The notes: a model not told the origin generated them from the sequence alone. Positions 35,416 through 45,253 are shown, counted from the stretch's first letter. The stretch: DNA of 64,000 nucleotides from Chamaesiphon minutus PCC 6605 (GCF_000317145.1 NC_019697.1:4002385-4066384), one strand, 5' to 3'. Numbers and translations: made by a program.

Positions 35416-35628
35416 ATGGCAGTCAAAAAAGGAGATTCCGTTCGCGCGATCGCTAGTTCCCTGGCAAATAGCCTCGAAGCAAAAGCTAGCGATGCCAGAT
35501 TTCCCAAATATTTATTTGAAACCAATGGTGAGGTACTAGACCTACGTGGCGACTACGCGCTAGTAAAATTCGGACAAGTCCCCACCCCAAATATTTGGTT
35601 GCGACTCGACCAGTTGGAGGGGGTTTAG
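35416..35628 (+). CDS. ndhO: NAD(P)H-quinone oxidoreductase subunit O
   Basis: The 70-residue product matches NdhO in length and sequence: [20 protein letters not shown], then [20 protein letters not shown] and [16 protein letters not shown]. NdhO is a peripheral, cyanobacteria- and plant-specific subunit of the photosynthetic NDH-1 complex used in cyclic electron flow and respiration. A single short gene. Confidence 0.94.
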   Translation: MAVKKGDSVRAIASSLANSLEAKASDARFPKYLFETNGEVLDLRGDYALVKFGQVPTPNIWLRLDQLEGV

Positions 35629-35707
35629 ACTTTAATTGCCCATCGAGCGGTAACTTTTGTCAAAACCAGACATTACCCCAACTAATCTTGAGATCGACCC
35701 CAAATCC

Positions 35708-35833
35708 CTAGTCTTTGGCACGTAACAATTCTTGAATTTGTCTGAGCGCGGCTGGCAGAATATTAAATACCGCCCAACCCGCCGCCGCCGCCAAGGGGGC
35801 CAAGACGATTAAAAGCCGAAAGTCGAAGTCCAT
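35708..35833 (-). CDS. psbY: photosystem II protein PsbY
   Basis: A 41-residue product read from ATG 35833: [20 protein letters not shown], then [21 protein letters not shown]. One membrane helix followed by a short charged tail is the PsbY pattern, a low-mass subunit at the edge of photosystem II beside cytochrome b559. The RBS AAGGAA lies at 35841-35846, 7 bp upstream. The gene is convergent with ndhO, with 79 bp between stops. It is too short for routine gene callers. Confidence 0.9.
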   Translation of the reverse strand: MDFDFRLLIVLAPLAAAAGWAVFNILPAALRQIQELLRAKD

Positions 35834-36152
35834 AACGATTTCCTTGAATTTAAAGTAAAAGATTTATGAGCGATATAACTATCGCTTATCTACTCTACCA
35901 GAATTATTGGCTGCTATTGGTGATGTCCCTAAACTGCGATTAATTAAAGCTTTGAAGACCTTACCCAAGGGTGCAAATCGCGCAAATTTACGACGTGATG
36001 TTAAGATTTGCGATCGCAGTTGCACCCTTCAATCTCAATTTGTCTCTGCCTTCTTCCCCCGACCGATAGCCATCGAGCGTGGGAGCAGGCAGATTTTTGA
36101 TGCTGAAAATTGAGACTTAGAAGGCAAAATTATTACTGCGGTACAATAGAGA
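35834..36152. other. intergenic region upstream of psbY, no gene found
   Basis: The region holds an imperfect inverted repeat: AAGGGTGCAA (35967-35976) with TTGCACCCTT (36020-36029), with GCAAAT/ATTTGC pairs inside, giving a stem-loop of about 63 nt. The open frame at 35907-36113 looks non-genuine, since it lies over this hairpin. Confidence 0.5.
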
Positions 36153-36809
36153 TTAGACGTTAACAGCGATCGCTCCTTTGCCACGCAATAATCCGGTGTT
36201 GGCACCAGGACAAATGTAGCTCAAAGGTTGTTGTGAAGGAAACTGCTGCCAAATCGCCGAGACACTGCGAAGTTGACGCGGCCAATGAAAAGTTTTGGCA
36301 GTCCGTAGCGGCACGGGTGCGCCAGATCGATCGGGCAACAAGTGCCTGCCTGTAAAGAGTACGCCCCCAATTCCCGCATAATAAAAACAAGCCGATCCGG
36401 GTGAGTGCCCAGGAGTCCAAATTGCATGTATGCTATCTTTAATATTAAATTTGTGCTGGAAAGTAGTGACTTTAAGCTCTGGAAGTAAGTAGGCTTCTTG
36501 TTCTTGAACGATCGCTTCACAGCCTAATTCATTCACGATCGCCGTGGTTTGTCCGATGCCGCCACGATGGGTAATTGCCAACCAATTCACACCCCCACGC
36601 TCGGCAATAAACTGTCGATGCAAATCGTGCCAAGCCGGAGCGTCAATTAAGATATTTCCAATCGGCGTTAAGACTAGATAAGCCGTACCACCTAATGTGT
36701 CGCGATTGGGAGCAAAGGCAAAAATACCTGGTAGAATCTCTTTTGGCAGTTTATCGATCCCAGATTTAATTCCAAGTGTTGGCTGTGACAAATTTGATTC
36801 TGGTTGCAT
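36153..36809 (-). CDS. MBL-fold protein with altered metal-binding motif
   Basis: The 218-residue product keeps the metallo-beta-lactamase fold (YLVLTPIGNILIDAPAW, WTPGHSPGSACFYYAGIGGV, LFTGRHLLPD, YICPGANTGLLRG). The usual first metal motif HxHxDH reads THRGGIGQ here, so three of its ligands are missing. I recall this change in related cyanobacterial proteins, so it is probably a family trait, not decay. Hydrolase activity is therefore doubtful. Single gene, divergent from the site-2-protease-like gene. Confidence 0.82.
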   Translation of the reverse strand: MQPESNLSQPTLGIKSGIDKLPKEILPGIFAFAPNRDTLGGTAYLVLTPIGNILIDAPAWHDLHRQFIAERGGVNWLAITHRGGIGQTTAIVNELGCEAIVQEQEAYLLPELKVTTFQHKFNIKDSIHAIWTPGHSPGSACFYYAGIGGVLFTGRHLLPDRSGAPVPLRTAKTFHWPRQLRSVSAIWQQFPSQQPLSYICPGANTGLLRGKGAIAVNV

Positions 36810-36955
36810 AAACGTGCTTACTCAATAAGGGTATATATTTTAGCAATTTCTAGATCGACAAGTAACGTTATAGTAGCAGCCTAGATCCCGATCGCATTCG
36901 ACACATTGATGGCCATAAATAGTTTCAGCTCGATCGATTACTTATAATTTTATAC

Positions 36956-38509
36956 ATGTGGTTGTCTTTCCTATTCATCTTAATCTTATCGGGCATTCTG
37001 ACATACATTATTCTGCGGCAAACTGTTAGCAAGTTGACCGCAGTACCATTATGGATCTTGTGGGCGATATTAATGCTGCCGCCGCTGCTGACTGGAGCGA
37101 CAGTCACTTGGAGCAAGCAAATCCCGCCTTTACCCGTAGCAATTGTCGTTTGCTCGATTTGCTGGTTGGTATATTGGCGACTACTAGATTGGGATCGAAC
37201 CAAACCACGCACATTGGCGAAGCCTCCCGATCCTAAAATTATTTGCGAAGCCACTAGCAGCGAGCATCCTGCCACCACTGGTACGATAGAGCCAGCATTG
37301 ACAGCCTTGCCAGAGTCAGAGCCAAGCGAGGAAAATCGACCCATCAGACCGATCGAAGCCGAAGAAGAAGCGACGTTAAGAACTTGCTTTGCGTGGAATA
37401 TCTTTTTTCTTGAAAAAATCGAATACCGTCCGCAAGCCGTATTGTGTCGCGGCAAATTACGTACCGATGCCGATAACGCCTATGCGACGATCGTCCGCAA
37501 CATTACAGACTTATTTGGCGATCGCTTCTTTATTTTATTTCAGTACAGCTTATCGACGGGCAAACCGTTTTTCGCTCTCGTCCCGCGTCCAGAACATACC
37601 CAAATTACTCGATCTCGTCGCTACATTGATTATACGATCGCCCTATTGCTACTGTTGCTAACACTCGTACCTACGACCTATTTTGGGGCAGCCTTAGCTG
37701 GATTGCCCAAGGGCGATTTCGGTCAGATTGTCAGAGCTGGATGGCCTTATGCGGCTAGTATTATTTTTATGTTAGGCATTCGCGACATTGGCCGATATCT
37801 GGTCGCGAAGTTTTACAAAATCGATTCTACTCTACCATACTTTATTCCACTACCTTTTCTGCCCGGTACTTACGGCTGCCTGGTGCAAATGCGATCGCCA
37901 ATTCCCGATCGCAAAGCAGTCTTCGATTTGGGCTTTATCGCTTCAATGTTAGGTTTGATTACATCGATTCCGCTCTTACTATGGGGACTGAGCCAATCTC
38001 AAACCGTCCCCCTCGATGTCAAATCGACCTTATTTAACTTCCACTCTTTCAATCCCCGCTTTTCGCTATTAATGACGCTGTTGAGTAAGTTAGCTTTAGG
38101 CAGTCGATTTGTCGCCGAACGCGCGATCGATTTAAATGGTGTCGCGATCGCTGCTTATATCAGTTTGCTAATTATTACGATCAATTTGATGCCGTTGCGC
38201 CGACTCGATGGCGGTTATATCGTTCATGCTATGTTCGGGCAAAAGCCAAGTGCGATCGTCTCGCAGCTCAGTAAAATCATTTTAGTAATTCTGGGCATTA
38301 TTCGATTGAGAGCTTCTGAAGCTGGTAATACCGATTTACTATTTCTGGCGATCGTGATTTCTCTAATTCCCGCGATCGACGAACCTGCACTCAATGATGT
38401 TTCCGATCTCAATAACTGGCGCGATGCTCTGGGTGTATTTATTTTAGGAATTTTAGTCTTGACGTTAATTCCAGTACCAGCAGTTTTAATGCAGTGGTTG
38501 GATATTTAG
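36956..38509 (+). CDS. site-2-protease-like membrane protein, catalytic motif lost
   Basis: The 517-residue product has two N-terminal membrane helices, an acidic linker (about 80-140), a soluble domain of the EGY type (PQAVLCRGKLRTDADNAYAT), and a C-terminal multi-pass region. YLVAKFYKIDSTLPYFIPLP and QMRSPIPDRKAVFDLGF match EGY-type site-2 proteases. The metal motif HExxH should precede YLVAKFY; here it is LGIRDIGRY, with His, Glu and His replaced by Arg, Asp and Arg. The later NxxPxxxLDGG motif keeps LDGG, but the following His is Tyr (DGGYIVHAMFGQ). It thus looks like a pseudoprotease. Confidence 0.88.
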   Translation: MWLSFLFILILSGILTYIILRQTVSKLTAVPLWILWAILMLPPLLTGATVTWSKQIPPLPVAIVVCSICWLVYWRLLDWDRTKPRTLAKPPDPKIICEATSSEHPATTGTIEPALTALPESEPSEENRPIRPIEAEEEATLRTCFAWNIFFLEKIEYRPQAVLCRGKLRTDADNAYATIVRNITDLFGDRFFILFQYSLSTGKPFFALVPRPEHTQITRSRRYIDYTIALLLLLLTLVPTTYFGAALAGLPKGDFGQIVRAGWPYAASIIFMLGIRDIGRYLVAKFYKIDSTLPYFIPLPFLPGTYGCLVQMRSPIPDRKAVFDLGFIASMLGLITSIPLLLWGLSQSQTVPLDVKSTLFNFHSFNPRFSLLMTLLSKLALGSRFVAERAIDLNGVAIAAYISLLIITINLMPLRRLDGGYIVHAMFGQKPSAIVSQLSKIILVILGIIRLRASEAGNTDLLFLAIVISLIPAIDEPALNDVSDLNNWRDALGVFILGILVLTLIPVPAVLMQWLDI

Positions 38510-39127
38510 GCTTTAGGCTTTAGGCTTTAGGCGTTAACGATCGAGTGCATCTGAATACGGTAGGCGCAAAGCGCAGGCTCCGCCAACGGTTAAACCAAAC
38601 TTTGTGCTGGTAGTAGTCCGCGCAGACGGACTTTGCATCACTAGCAGCGACTTCAGTCGCTAGGTAACTGTTATCGATCGACTGGGGGACTCGATCGTCC
38701 TAATTTGCGGAAATTTGGACAATTGTCAAGAAATCATGACAATTACGATCTCCAAGATGGCGCAAAATCGTTAAACCCTGGAAATTGAGAGCGATCCCCC
38801 CTTGACCGATCTGGGTAAAATCTTGTTAGATAGTAAATATACCTAGTCAATCCACATCGCTAGCCACTTAAAGTTATAAATGCTCGAACAACTAGCGCAT
38901 GTATCGATTGGGATCTTGTTAGAAAACGCAACTTAGTCACCTGCGATCGAGTCAATCACTCAGTCTGGCAGATATTAGAAATTTAATAAACAACTCGAAC
39001 ATAGTTAGTCAATCTACTTAAAGTGGAAATAAAACTAACTTGCGATCGCTAGTTTTCTTAAAGTGACAACAAACGTGGATACAAATGCAACAAATTTGTC
39101 ATCTACACCTTATTCGGAGATCGGATC
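38510..39127. other. 618-bp intergenic region
   Basis: It begins with three TTAGGCT units (38507-38532), then the second double-hairpin repeat (38614-38662), then about 450 bp of AT-rich DNA upstream of the DUF4912 gene. I see no open frame of note. The last 250 bp have repeated CTTAAAGT(T/G) words (38870, 39019, 39058) that could be a regulatory direct repeat for the next gene. Confidence 0.5.
38614..38662 (+). repeat. double-hairpin intergenic repeat, copy 2
   Basis: TAGTCCG-loop-CGGAC, TTTGCATCAC, then GCGACT-TC-AGTCGC. Same design and linker as 2663-2712, in the opposite genomic orientation. Confidence 0.7.
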
Positions 39128-40363
39128 GTGACGATAGACAACGCATTAGAAGAAATGACTCTCAGACAGCTACGTCGCGTAGCTAGTGTCTGTGGAGTGT
39201 CCCGTTATAGCAGGATGCGGAAATCCCAACTCCTGGAAGAAATTCAAAAAATTCAGAGTAAATCTACTCAAAGTCCATCTACAAAACTGGAGGCTCAATT
39301 AGAAGTGGAAGCAGGCAAATTTGAACTTGGCGTCGATGTCGATCTCACTGCTGAGGAACTAGCAGCCGTAGACGAAGGGTTGGGCGATCTGCCCGGCGGT
39401 TATGGCGATAGTCGAATTGTCCTATTACCACGAGATCCGCAATGGGCTTATGCTTACTGGGATATCCCGATCGAGCATAAGAACGAACTGCGCTACCATG
39501 GCGGACAGCAATTAGCTCTACGGATCTATGATGTTACCGATATAAATTTGGAACACCAAAGTCCTCACAGCATCCAAGAATACCCGATCGATGAGATGGC
39601 TAGAGAATGGTACCTACCCATTCCCGTGAGCGATCGCTCTTACACGATCGACATCGGTTACCGTTGTGGCGACGGTCGTTGGTTGATATTAGCACGCTCG
39701 GCATCTGTGAATATTCCCCCTGTCTATCCTTCAGACTGGATTGAAGATATCTTCATCACCGTACCTTGGGAAGAACAACTCATCGGCAAGACTTTTGTCG
39801 AACTCGTACCTCCTAGCCACAAAGCGGGCGATACCAGCACCTCTGGTACGACGAATGCCACTGGTGAGAATGCCATCTACGAGCGCATCTTTGGCATGGC
39901 AGATTCGGTCGAATCCTTGCGAATTGCTGGTTCCCTATATGGTTCCATGCAACAATCGCCGCTTGAATCACTCAGTTCCTTTGTCTTCCCCTCGGGTGCT
40001 GGCATGTGGGCACTACCTACCGCTTCTGGCGTGAATATGTCGGGTGTGGGTATGTCTGGTATCGGTATGGATGTCGGCGAGCGTCAGCGTCAGTTCTGGC
40101 TGATTGCCGATGCTGAATTAATCGTCTACGGTGCTACCGAACCCGATGCGACAGTATCGATCGGCGGACGCCAAATCAAGCTCAATCCCGATGGTACATT
40201 CCGCTTCCAAATGTCCTTCCAGGATGGCAATATAGACTATCCGATCGTGGCTGTCGCTAAAGATGGCGAACAACAACGCTCGGTCCATATGACATTCGAT
40301 CGAGCAACTCCTTCGCGGAATACCAATACCAAGGAAGAAGCGGTTCCTGAAAAATGGTTCTAA
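39128..40363 (+). CDS. DUF4912 protein with SAP/Rho-N-like N-terminus
   Basis: The 411-residue product starts at GTG 39128. Residues 8-45 (EEMTLRQLRRVASVCGVSRY, KSQLLEEI) look like a Rho-N/SAP nucleic-acid-binding helix set. Residues 85-210 are DUF4912 with SRIVLLPRDPQWAYAYWDIP and DMAREWYLPIPVSDRSY-like segments. A Met/Gly/Ser-rich stretch (about 285-320) leads to a small beta domain (YGATEPDATVSIGGRQIKLN, GTFRFQMSFQDGNIDYP). Related proteins occur in cyanobacteria without a known role. Single gene, with a long leader. Confidence 0.82.
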   Translation: MTIDNALEEMTLRQLRRVASVCGVSRYSRMRKSQLLEEIQKIQSKSTQSPSTKLEAQLEVEAGKFELGVDVDLTAEELAAVDEGLGDLPGGYGDSRIVLLPRDPQWAYAYWDIPIEHKNELRYHGGQQLALRIYDVTDINLEHQSPHSIQEYPIDEMAREWYLPIPVSDRSYTIDIGYRCGDGRWLILARSASVNIPPVYPSDWIEDIFITVPWEEQLIGKTFVELVPPSHKAGDTSTSGTTNATGENAIYERIFGMADSVESLRIAGSLYGSMQQSPLESLSSFVFPSGAGMWALPTASGVNMSGVGMSGIGMDVGERQRQFWLIADAELIVYGATEPDATVSIGGRQIKLNPDGTFRFQMSFQDGNIDYPIVAVAKDGEQQRSVHMTFDRATPSRNTNTKEEAVPEKWF

Positions 40364-40495
40364 TCGATCGACTTGGTAACTAACTTTCAGTAGCTCTTTA
40401 CCTAAATATATACATAATCTCCACTAATCTCGATGGTTGGTGGGGATTATTTTGTTAGGATCGATTTGTATGCTCGATCGCTTTCCCCAACCGAA

Positions 40496-42322
40496 ATGAC
40501 TAATGTTACAGAATCTCGCAGTCGAATTATAAAATCGTCACCTCCAGATAATGATTGGCGATTGCTGTTGCGACTAGTGCCCTATGCTCGCCGTAGCGGT
40601 AAATTATTTCTGATATCATTTGGCTTGTTAATTCCATTAGCCATCTCTAATGCCATTCAGCCCTTAATTATCGGTCAGGCAATTTCTAAAATTAGAAATG
40701 AGAAAACCTGGGATTTTGTTAATAATTTATCGATGTTGGATGGGTTAAATTTACTTACATTACTACTGATGGCGACAGTAGTTGTGAGATTAATTTTAAC
40801 AGCAATTCAAGGATATACAGTCCAACGGATCGGCCAAAAAATTACTGCCGATATTCGTAACGATTTATTCGATCGAGTCACTTCGTTAGCCGTGCGATTT
40901 TTCGATCGGACGCCTGTGGGTAAATTAATTACCCGACTGACTAACGATGTCGAAGCATTGGGTGATGTTTTTACCACGGGAGCGATTGGGATTATCAGCG
41001 ATCTCTTCTCGATCGTCGTAATGCTTTATTATATGTTTACGCTTCAGTGGCAAATCGCCGTGATGTTGTTAATCATGTTAGTGCCTGTCGGAGCAGTAGT
41101 CATTTATTTTCAGCAAGAATATCGCAAAGCTAACTATCGCGGTAGAGAAGAGTTATCTCAACTCAATTCGATGGTGCAGGAAAATGTCGTCGGTATTAAT
41201 GTCGTGCAATTATTTAGGCGCGAAAAATACAATGCTGAATTATTTCGGACGGTGCGCGATCGATATATTAGAGAAATCGATAAAACTAACTTTCACGATT
41301 CGGCTGTATCGGCAACATTAGAGTGGATTTCGCTCGTCGCGATCGCAGCGGTGTTGTGGCTGGGTGGCTTAATGGTGCTGAATAAAACTTTGGACTTTGG
41401 GACGTTATCGGCATTTATTTTATATGCCCAAAGATTGTTTGAACCGCTGCGTCAGTTCGCGGAGAAATTTACAGCGATTCAATCGGGTTTTACGGCAGTA
41501 GAGCGCATCAACGATATTCTCGACGAACCGATCGAAATTCAAGATATCGCCGAAGCTCAAAGTTTGCACCTGACTCATGTCGATAGCGCGTCTCAGGGCG
41601 AAATTCGCTTCGAGCATGTGTGGTTTGCTTATAAAGATGATGAGTATGTCATTCGCGATCTGGATTTTACCATCAAGCCTGGTGAGAAGATTGCATTAGT
41701 CGGCCCGACTGGAGCGGGTAAAAGTTCGATCGTGCGGCTGCTATGCCGTTTGTACGAGCCAACTAGAGGACGGATTTTAATCGATGGGGTAGATATCAAC
41801 CAAATTACTCAAGCCGAACTACGCCGCTATTTGGGCGTGATTTTACAAGACGGCTTTTTGTTTGCAGGTGATGTCAAAATGAATATTACCCTGGGCGAAG
41901 AGTATACTGAAGCCGAGATTCTTCAGGCGGCTCGATCGACTAATATCGATCGATTTATCGACCAATTACCTCAAGGCTATAATACGCAACTGCGCGAACG
42001 TGGCTCCAATCTCTCCGCCGGACAAAAACAGTTAATTGCCTTTGCCCGCTCGGTCATTCGCAATCCTCGGATTCTGGTACTAGATGAAGCTACAGCTAGT
42101 TTAGATGTCGGGACGGAAGTTCTAATTCAAGACGCACTCGATCGATTGATTGTCGATCGCACGGCAATTATTATTGCTCACCGTTTATCGACAATTCGCA
42201 ATGTCGATCGGATTTTTGTCCTCAAGCAAGGCACATTAATCGAATCAGGCTCTCATGAAGAATTGATCGATGGAGGTGGCTTGTATGCTAGCTTGTATCA
42301 GTTGCAAATGTTGGGGACTTAG
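40496..42322 (+). CDS. ABC exporter, fused permease and ATPase
   Basis: I start at ATG 40496 (MTNVTESRSRIIKSSPPDND); an upstream in-frame ATG would add 21 residues. The 608-residue product has a six-helix ABC membrane domain (35-335) and an ATPase domain with Walker A GPTGAGKSSIVRLL, signature LSAGQKQLIAFARS, Walker B ILVLDEATASLD, and the switch His in IIIAHRLSTI. Homodimers of this MsbA/BmrA-like type export lipids or drugs. Substrate unknown. The preceding gene is 132 bp away. Confidence 0.93.
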   Translation: MTNVTESRSRIIKSSPPDNDWRLLLRLVPYARRSGKLFLISFGLLIPLAISNAIQPLIIGQAISKIRNEKTWDFVNNLSMLDGLNLLTLLLMATVVVRLILTAIQGYTVQRIGQKITADIRNDLFDRVTSLAVRFFDRTPVGKLITRLTNDVEALGDVFTTGAIGIISDLFSIVVMLYYMFTLQWQIAVMLLIMLVPVGAVVIYFQQEYRKANYRGREELSQLNSMVQENVVGINVVQLFRREKYNAELFRTVRDRYIREIDKTNFHDSAVSATLEWISLVAIAAVLWLGGLMVLNKTLDFGTLSAFILYAQRLFEPLRQFAEKFTAIQSGFTAVERINDILDEPIEIQDIAEAQSLHLTHVDSASQGEIRFEHVWFAYKDDEYVIRDLDFTIKPGEKIALVGPTGAGKSSIVRLLCRLYEPTRGRILIDGVDINQITQAELRRYLGVILQDGFLFAGDVKMNITLGEEYTEAEILQAARSTNIDRFIDQLPQGYNTQLRERGSNLSAGQKQLIAFARSVIRNPRILVLDEATASLDVGTEVLIQDALDRLIVDRTAIIIAHRLSTIRNVDRIFVLKQGTLIESGSHEELIDGGGLYASLYQLQMLGT

Positions 42323-42514
42323 ATTAAGGGAAGAGTGGATAGTGAATAGTGCGATTTAACTTCTCCCGCTTTCCCAGTCTCCTCGTTACCCAGTCCACTC
42401 ATCCACCCGTTCACCCATGCGCCACTCTGCTCTCATCAAAAAATATTTCTTCAGAAAGATTGACAAATCGAGATAGATGTATTATTGTATATGTAGTGTG
42501 AGGAGCGAATCAAG

Positions 42515-42558
42515 AAGAAGACCGAGACGAAACACGGCCAGTCGTCGGTCTTCTTTTT
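42515..42558 (+). terminator. intrinsic terminator
   Basis: Stem AAGAAGACCGA (42515-42525) with TCGGTCTTCTT (42545-42555), then TTT. The 19-nt loop has a small inner GAC/GTC stem. It ends the ABC exporter transcript, about 190 bp after its stop, and lies 38 bp before the convergent HAD gene. Confidence 0.78.
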
Positions 42559-42595
42559 GGTTTTATATTTAGAACTTTAAATTGTTAGTCAGCCG

Positions 42596-43444
42596 TTAGA
42601 TAGATCGAGTGTTGAGAATAAATTTTTCAATGGTTGCGGCAACACCATCGGCTTCGATATCGGGAGCAACCCAGTCGGCGAGAGACTGAACATCACTAGG
42701 GGCATTCCCCATGGCGACACCAATGCCAGCATAACCGAGCATTTCGACATCATTATAGTTATCACCGATCGCCAGGACATTCTCGGCGGTAATATTTAGC
42801 AAACTGGTAGCCAGATAATCGATCGCGGCACCTTTGTTGGCACCAGAGTGAGTAGTTTCGAGGAAGATCGGCACGGAGGTAGTGACGTGCAAATCTGACG
42901 GGGCATAGCGTTGGCGCAGATCGACCAGTAAATCTTGAATTAGAGCCGTATCTTCGGACATCGCCAGAAGTTTAGTAGGACAATCGGTTAACAGCGTCCG
43001 CAAATCTTTGACTGCGGTGACTTCAATGCCACTGCGTCCGACATATAACTCAGTATCGGCGTTAATCTCGCGGACATATAAGCAATCGTCGCGATAGACA
43101 TGGACTGATAATCGATCGAGCAAGTCGGGCTGCTCGAAGTAATCGATTAATTCGCGAGCAATGGCAACGGGTACTGGATGGTGTCGATACCGCTTTCCCG
43201 TTGCCGGATCTTGAATCCACGCACCTTGGTAAGCAATCAGGGGCATGTCTGCGCCGATGTCATTATGAAACCGCATTGCAGATTTATACATTCTTCCAGT
43301 CGCAATCCCCACGCGGACGCCTTTGGCTTGAGCGGCTTGAATAGCTTGTTTGACTCTGGTACTCACCTGATTGGATTTTCCCGCGATCGTGCCATCAATA
43401 TCTAAGATTAGGAGTTTAATTTCGGCAGTACTTAATGATGACAT
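42596..43444 (-). CDS. Cof-type HAD-IIB phosphatase
   Basis: The 282-residue product has LLILDIDGTIAGKSNQ with both acid residues, the C2-type cap, the Lys near ETTHSGANKGAAIDYLATSL, and AIGDNYNDVEMLGYAGIGVA. These are the four HAD motifs of the Cof/YbiV group, cytosolic phosphatases of sugar phosphates or cofactors. Substrate unknown. A single gene. Confidence 0.9.
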   Translation of the reverse strand: MSSLSTAEIKLLILDIDGTIAGKSNQVSTRVKQAIQAAQAKGVRVGIATGRMYKSAMRFHNDIGADMPLIAYQGAWIQDPATGKRYRHHPVPVAIARELIDYFEQPDLLDRLSVHVYRDDCLYVREINADTELYVGRSGIEVTAVKDLRTLLTDCPTKLLAMSEDTALIQDLLVDLRQRYAPSDLHVTTSVPIFLETTHSGANKGAAIDYLATSLLNITAENVLAIGDNYNDVEMLGYAGIGVAMGNAPSDVQSLADWVAPDIEADGVAATIEKFILNTRSI

Positions 43445-43651
43445 GATGGTAATGTTGTGGATCTCAATCCCCAGTTAGGGTCTGATTTTCCATTCGATCG
43501 TACCATCAATCTCATGACTAGTAGTTTAGGATGTGAATCTAGTTAGTATTTTGGCAAGGAGCGGGGGGACTGGGAGGAAAGTAGGGTGAAAACTCTCCAC
43601 TATCTAGGTTTCAGACTTTTCACGATCTTATAAATGTTTGCCCCAACCAAC

Positions 43652-45253
43652 TTAATTAACAATTAGCGGTAATATCAGACAATAACCGCAACCATCGCTC
43701 AGGGATTGAATTTTACCGCCATGGGATGCGGCGAGGGTATGACTTAAAGATAAACCCAGACTAATTCGTAGATCCCAACCGAGTTTGGTATCGGTAAGAT
43801 CGTGACGATCGATCTCGATCGATTGGCTGGTATCGAAAGTAAGCTGTGCGGATAAATCGGCGTTGGGGAGGATCGCATTAGGATCGTCAGTGGCGATCTG
43901 AATCTCGACGCCATCGGGCATGGTTGCGAACTGGATCGAGATGTGTCGATCGATGCCGCTAACGTGAATCAGGCTCAGGCAAAGATAATAGACGATCTGG
44001 CGGACTTTATCTTTATCTAGCAACCAGACGCGGATTGGTGGAGTTGCGCTCTCATCTGGCTGTGAGTTAGCTAGTGAGTAATTGTCAGCCAGATCGAGTT
44101 TAATTTGTTGCTGTTTCTTGGTAGCGATCGATTCGAGACTTTGGATGGCTAGTTGGCATAACATCTCTAGATCGACTGATTTGAGCGTGAGTTGGCGAGT
44201 TGTGGCGTCACATCCGCCTAGTTGTGAGATTTCATCGACGATCGTGACTAATTGGCGACCGCTATGATGGATGATGCCTAAATAATCTTTTTGCTTGCTA
44301 CTCAATGGGCCATAAATTTCTTGTTGTAAGACACTTGCCATACCGAGTACGGATGTCAGCGGCGTCCGCAGCTCTTGAGCTAGATGAGCGAGCAATTTAG
44401 ACTGAATTTGCGTTTGGGCTTGTGGCGGCTCTAAGCGACAATTGGCGGCTGTAGTGGGGATTAACTTACTAGCGCGTTTTTTGTCACTCAGGCAGCTTGC
44501 TGGGGCAGGCTGGGGCGCATTTTTGGCAACTTGGCTCTGATTGTGTTCTGTGGCGACAGCAGGATCGTCAAAACCGATTTTCGCTTGCTCGTGGAGATTG
44601 CCCAACCGCCGCTCTAGTTGCGCTTGACTCAATAATTTGCGCTCGAATTCACTGGCTACAAGGCGGCTGACTAGTTGCAGCAGCTCGATATCGCGATCGC
44701 TAAATTGGCGTGGTTTAAAATCTAAAATCGAGATCGTACCCAAGCAGTCGCGAGCGGCAGTAATAATCGGTACGCCGAGATAAGATTGTAGCTCGTGCCT
44801 CCGACACAGCGATGACTGCGACAATTGTGGGTGTTGTTGAAAATTGACGATGCTTAGGCTGAGTTGACTGGCAAAGATGCGATCGTGACAGTATTCTAAT
44901 CCAGCTAATTCCGAGATCAAATTAGGTTTAGTAGGTAATATTAACCGCTCTAAGCCATAGACAGAGGCAATTCGATCGCCAGATCCGGCGATCGCTGTCA
45001 GGATCGCCACGGGTGCGTCGGTGAGGCGCGCCACCTGTGCGGTAGCTTCGGCAAAGATCGGCACCTGCGATTGCTCGATGCTTAATTCAGTAACGATCGG
45101 TGGAGACTGTAACGATCGAGATCTAGCTATCTGGCGATCTGGGTTTATATCTAGATCTTGTTCTGAATTGAGCATGGGACGATTGCCCGGAATGGGATGT
45201 GTGAGTTTATGACGATCGGATCGGGAAGATGTGTCTGTATCTAAAATTCCCAC
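43652..45253 (-). CDS. GAF/histidine-kinase homologue without phospho-acceptor
   Basis: The 533-residue product has a GAF domain at about 65-215 (SYLGVPIITAARDCLGTISI), a linker, and a dimerisation helix region at about 290-345. That helix reads LAHLAQELRTPLTSVLGMAS: where kinases have SHELRTPL, the His is Gln. The N-box lacks its two Asn residues (KVRQIVYYLCLSLIHVSG) and I find no clear DxGxG boxes. The protein therefore looks like a non-phosphorylating sensor or partner subunit. I recall similar AQELRTPLTS proteins in cyanobacteria, so it is likely an established family. Confidence 0.82.
   Translation of the reverse strand: MGILDTDTSSRSDRHKLTHPIPGNRPMLNSEQDLDINPDRQIARSRSLQSPPIVTELSIEQSQVPIFAEATAQVARLTDAPVAILTAIAGSGDRIASVYGLERLILPTKPNLISELAGLEYCHDRIFASQLSLSIVNFQQHPQLSQSSLCRRHELQSYLGVPIITAARDCLGTISILDFKPRQFSDRDIELLQLVSRLVASEFERKLLSQAQLERRLGNLHEQAKIGFDDPAVATEHNQSQVAKNAPQPAPASCLSDKKRASKLIPTTAANCRLEPPQAQTQIQSKLLAHLAQELRTPLTSVLGMASVLQQEIYGPLSSKQKDYLGIIHHSGRQLVTIVDEISQLGGCDATTRQLTLKSVDLEMLCQLAIQSLESIATKKQQQIKLDLADNYSLANSQPDESATPPIRVWLLDKDKVRQIVYYLCLSLIHVSGIDRHISIQFATMPDGVEIQIATDDPNAILPNADLSAQLTFDTSQSIEIDRHDLTDTKLGWDLRISLGLSLSHTLAASHGGKIQSLSDGCGYCLILPLIVN

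Noticed and set aside
35907-36113. 68-residue frame upstream of psbY
   Set aside because: It lies across an inverted repeat (35967-36029) and has no recognisable features.
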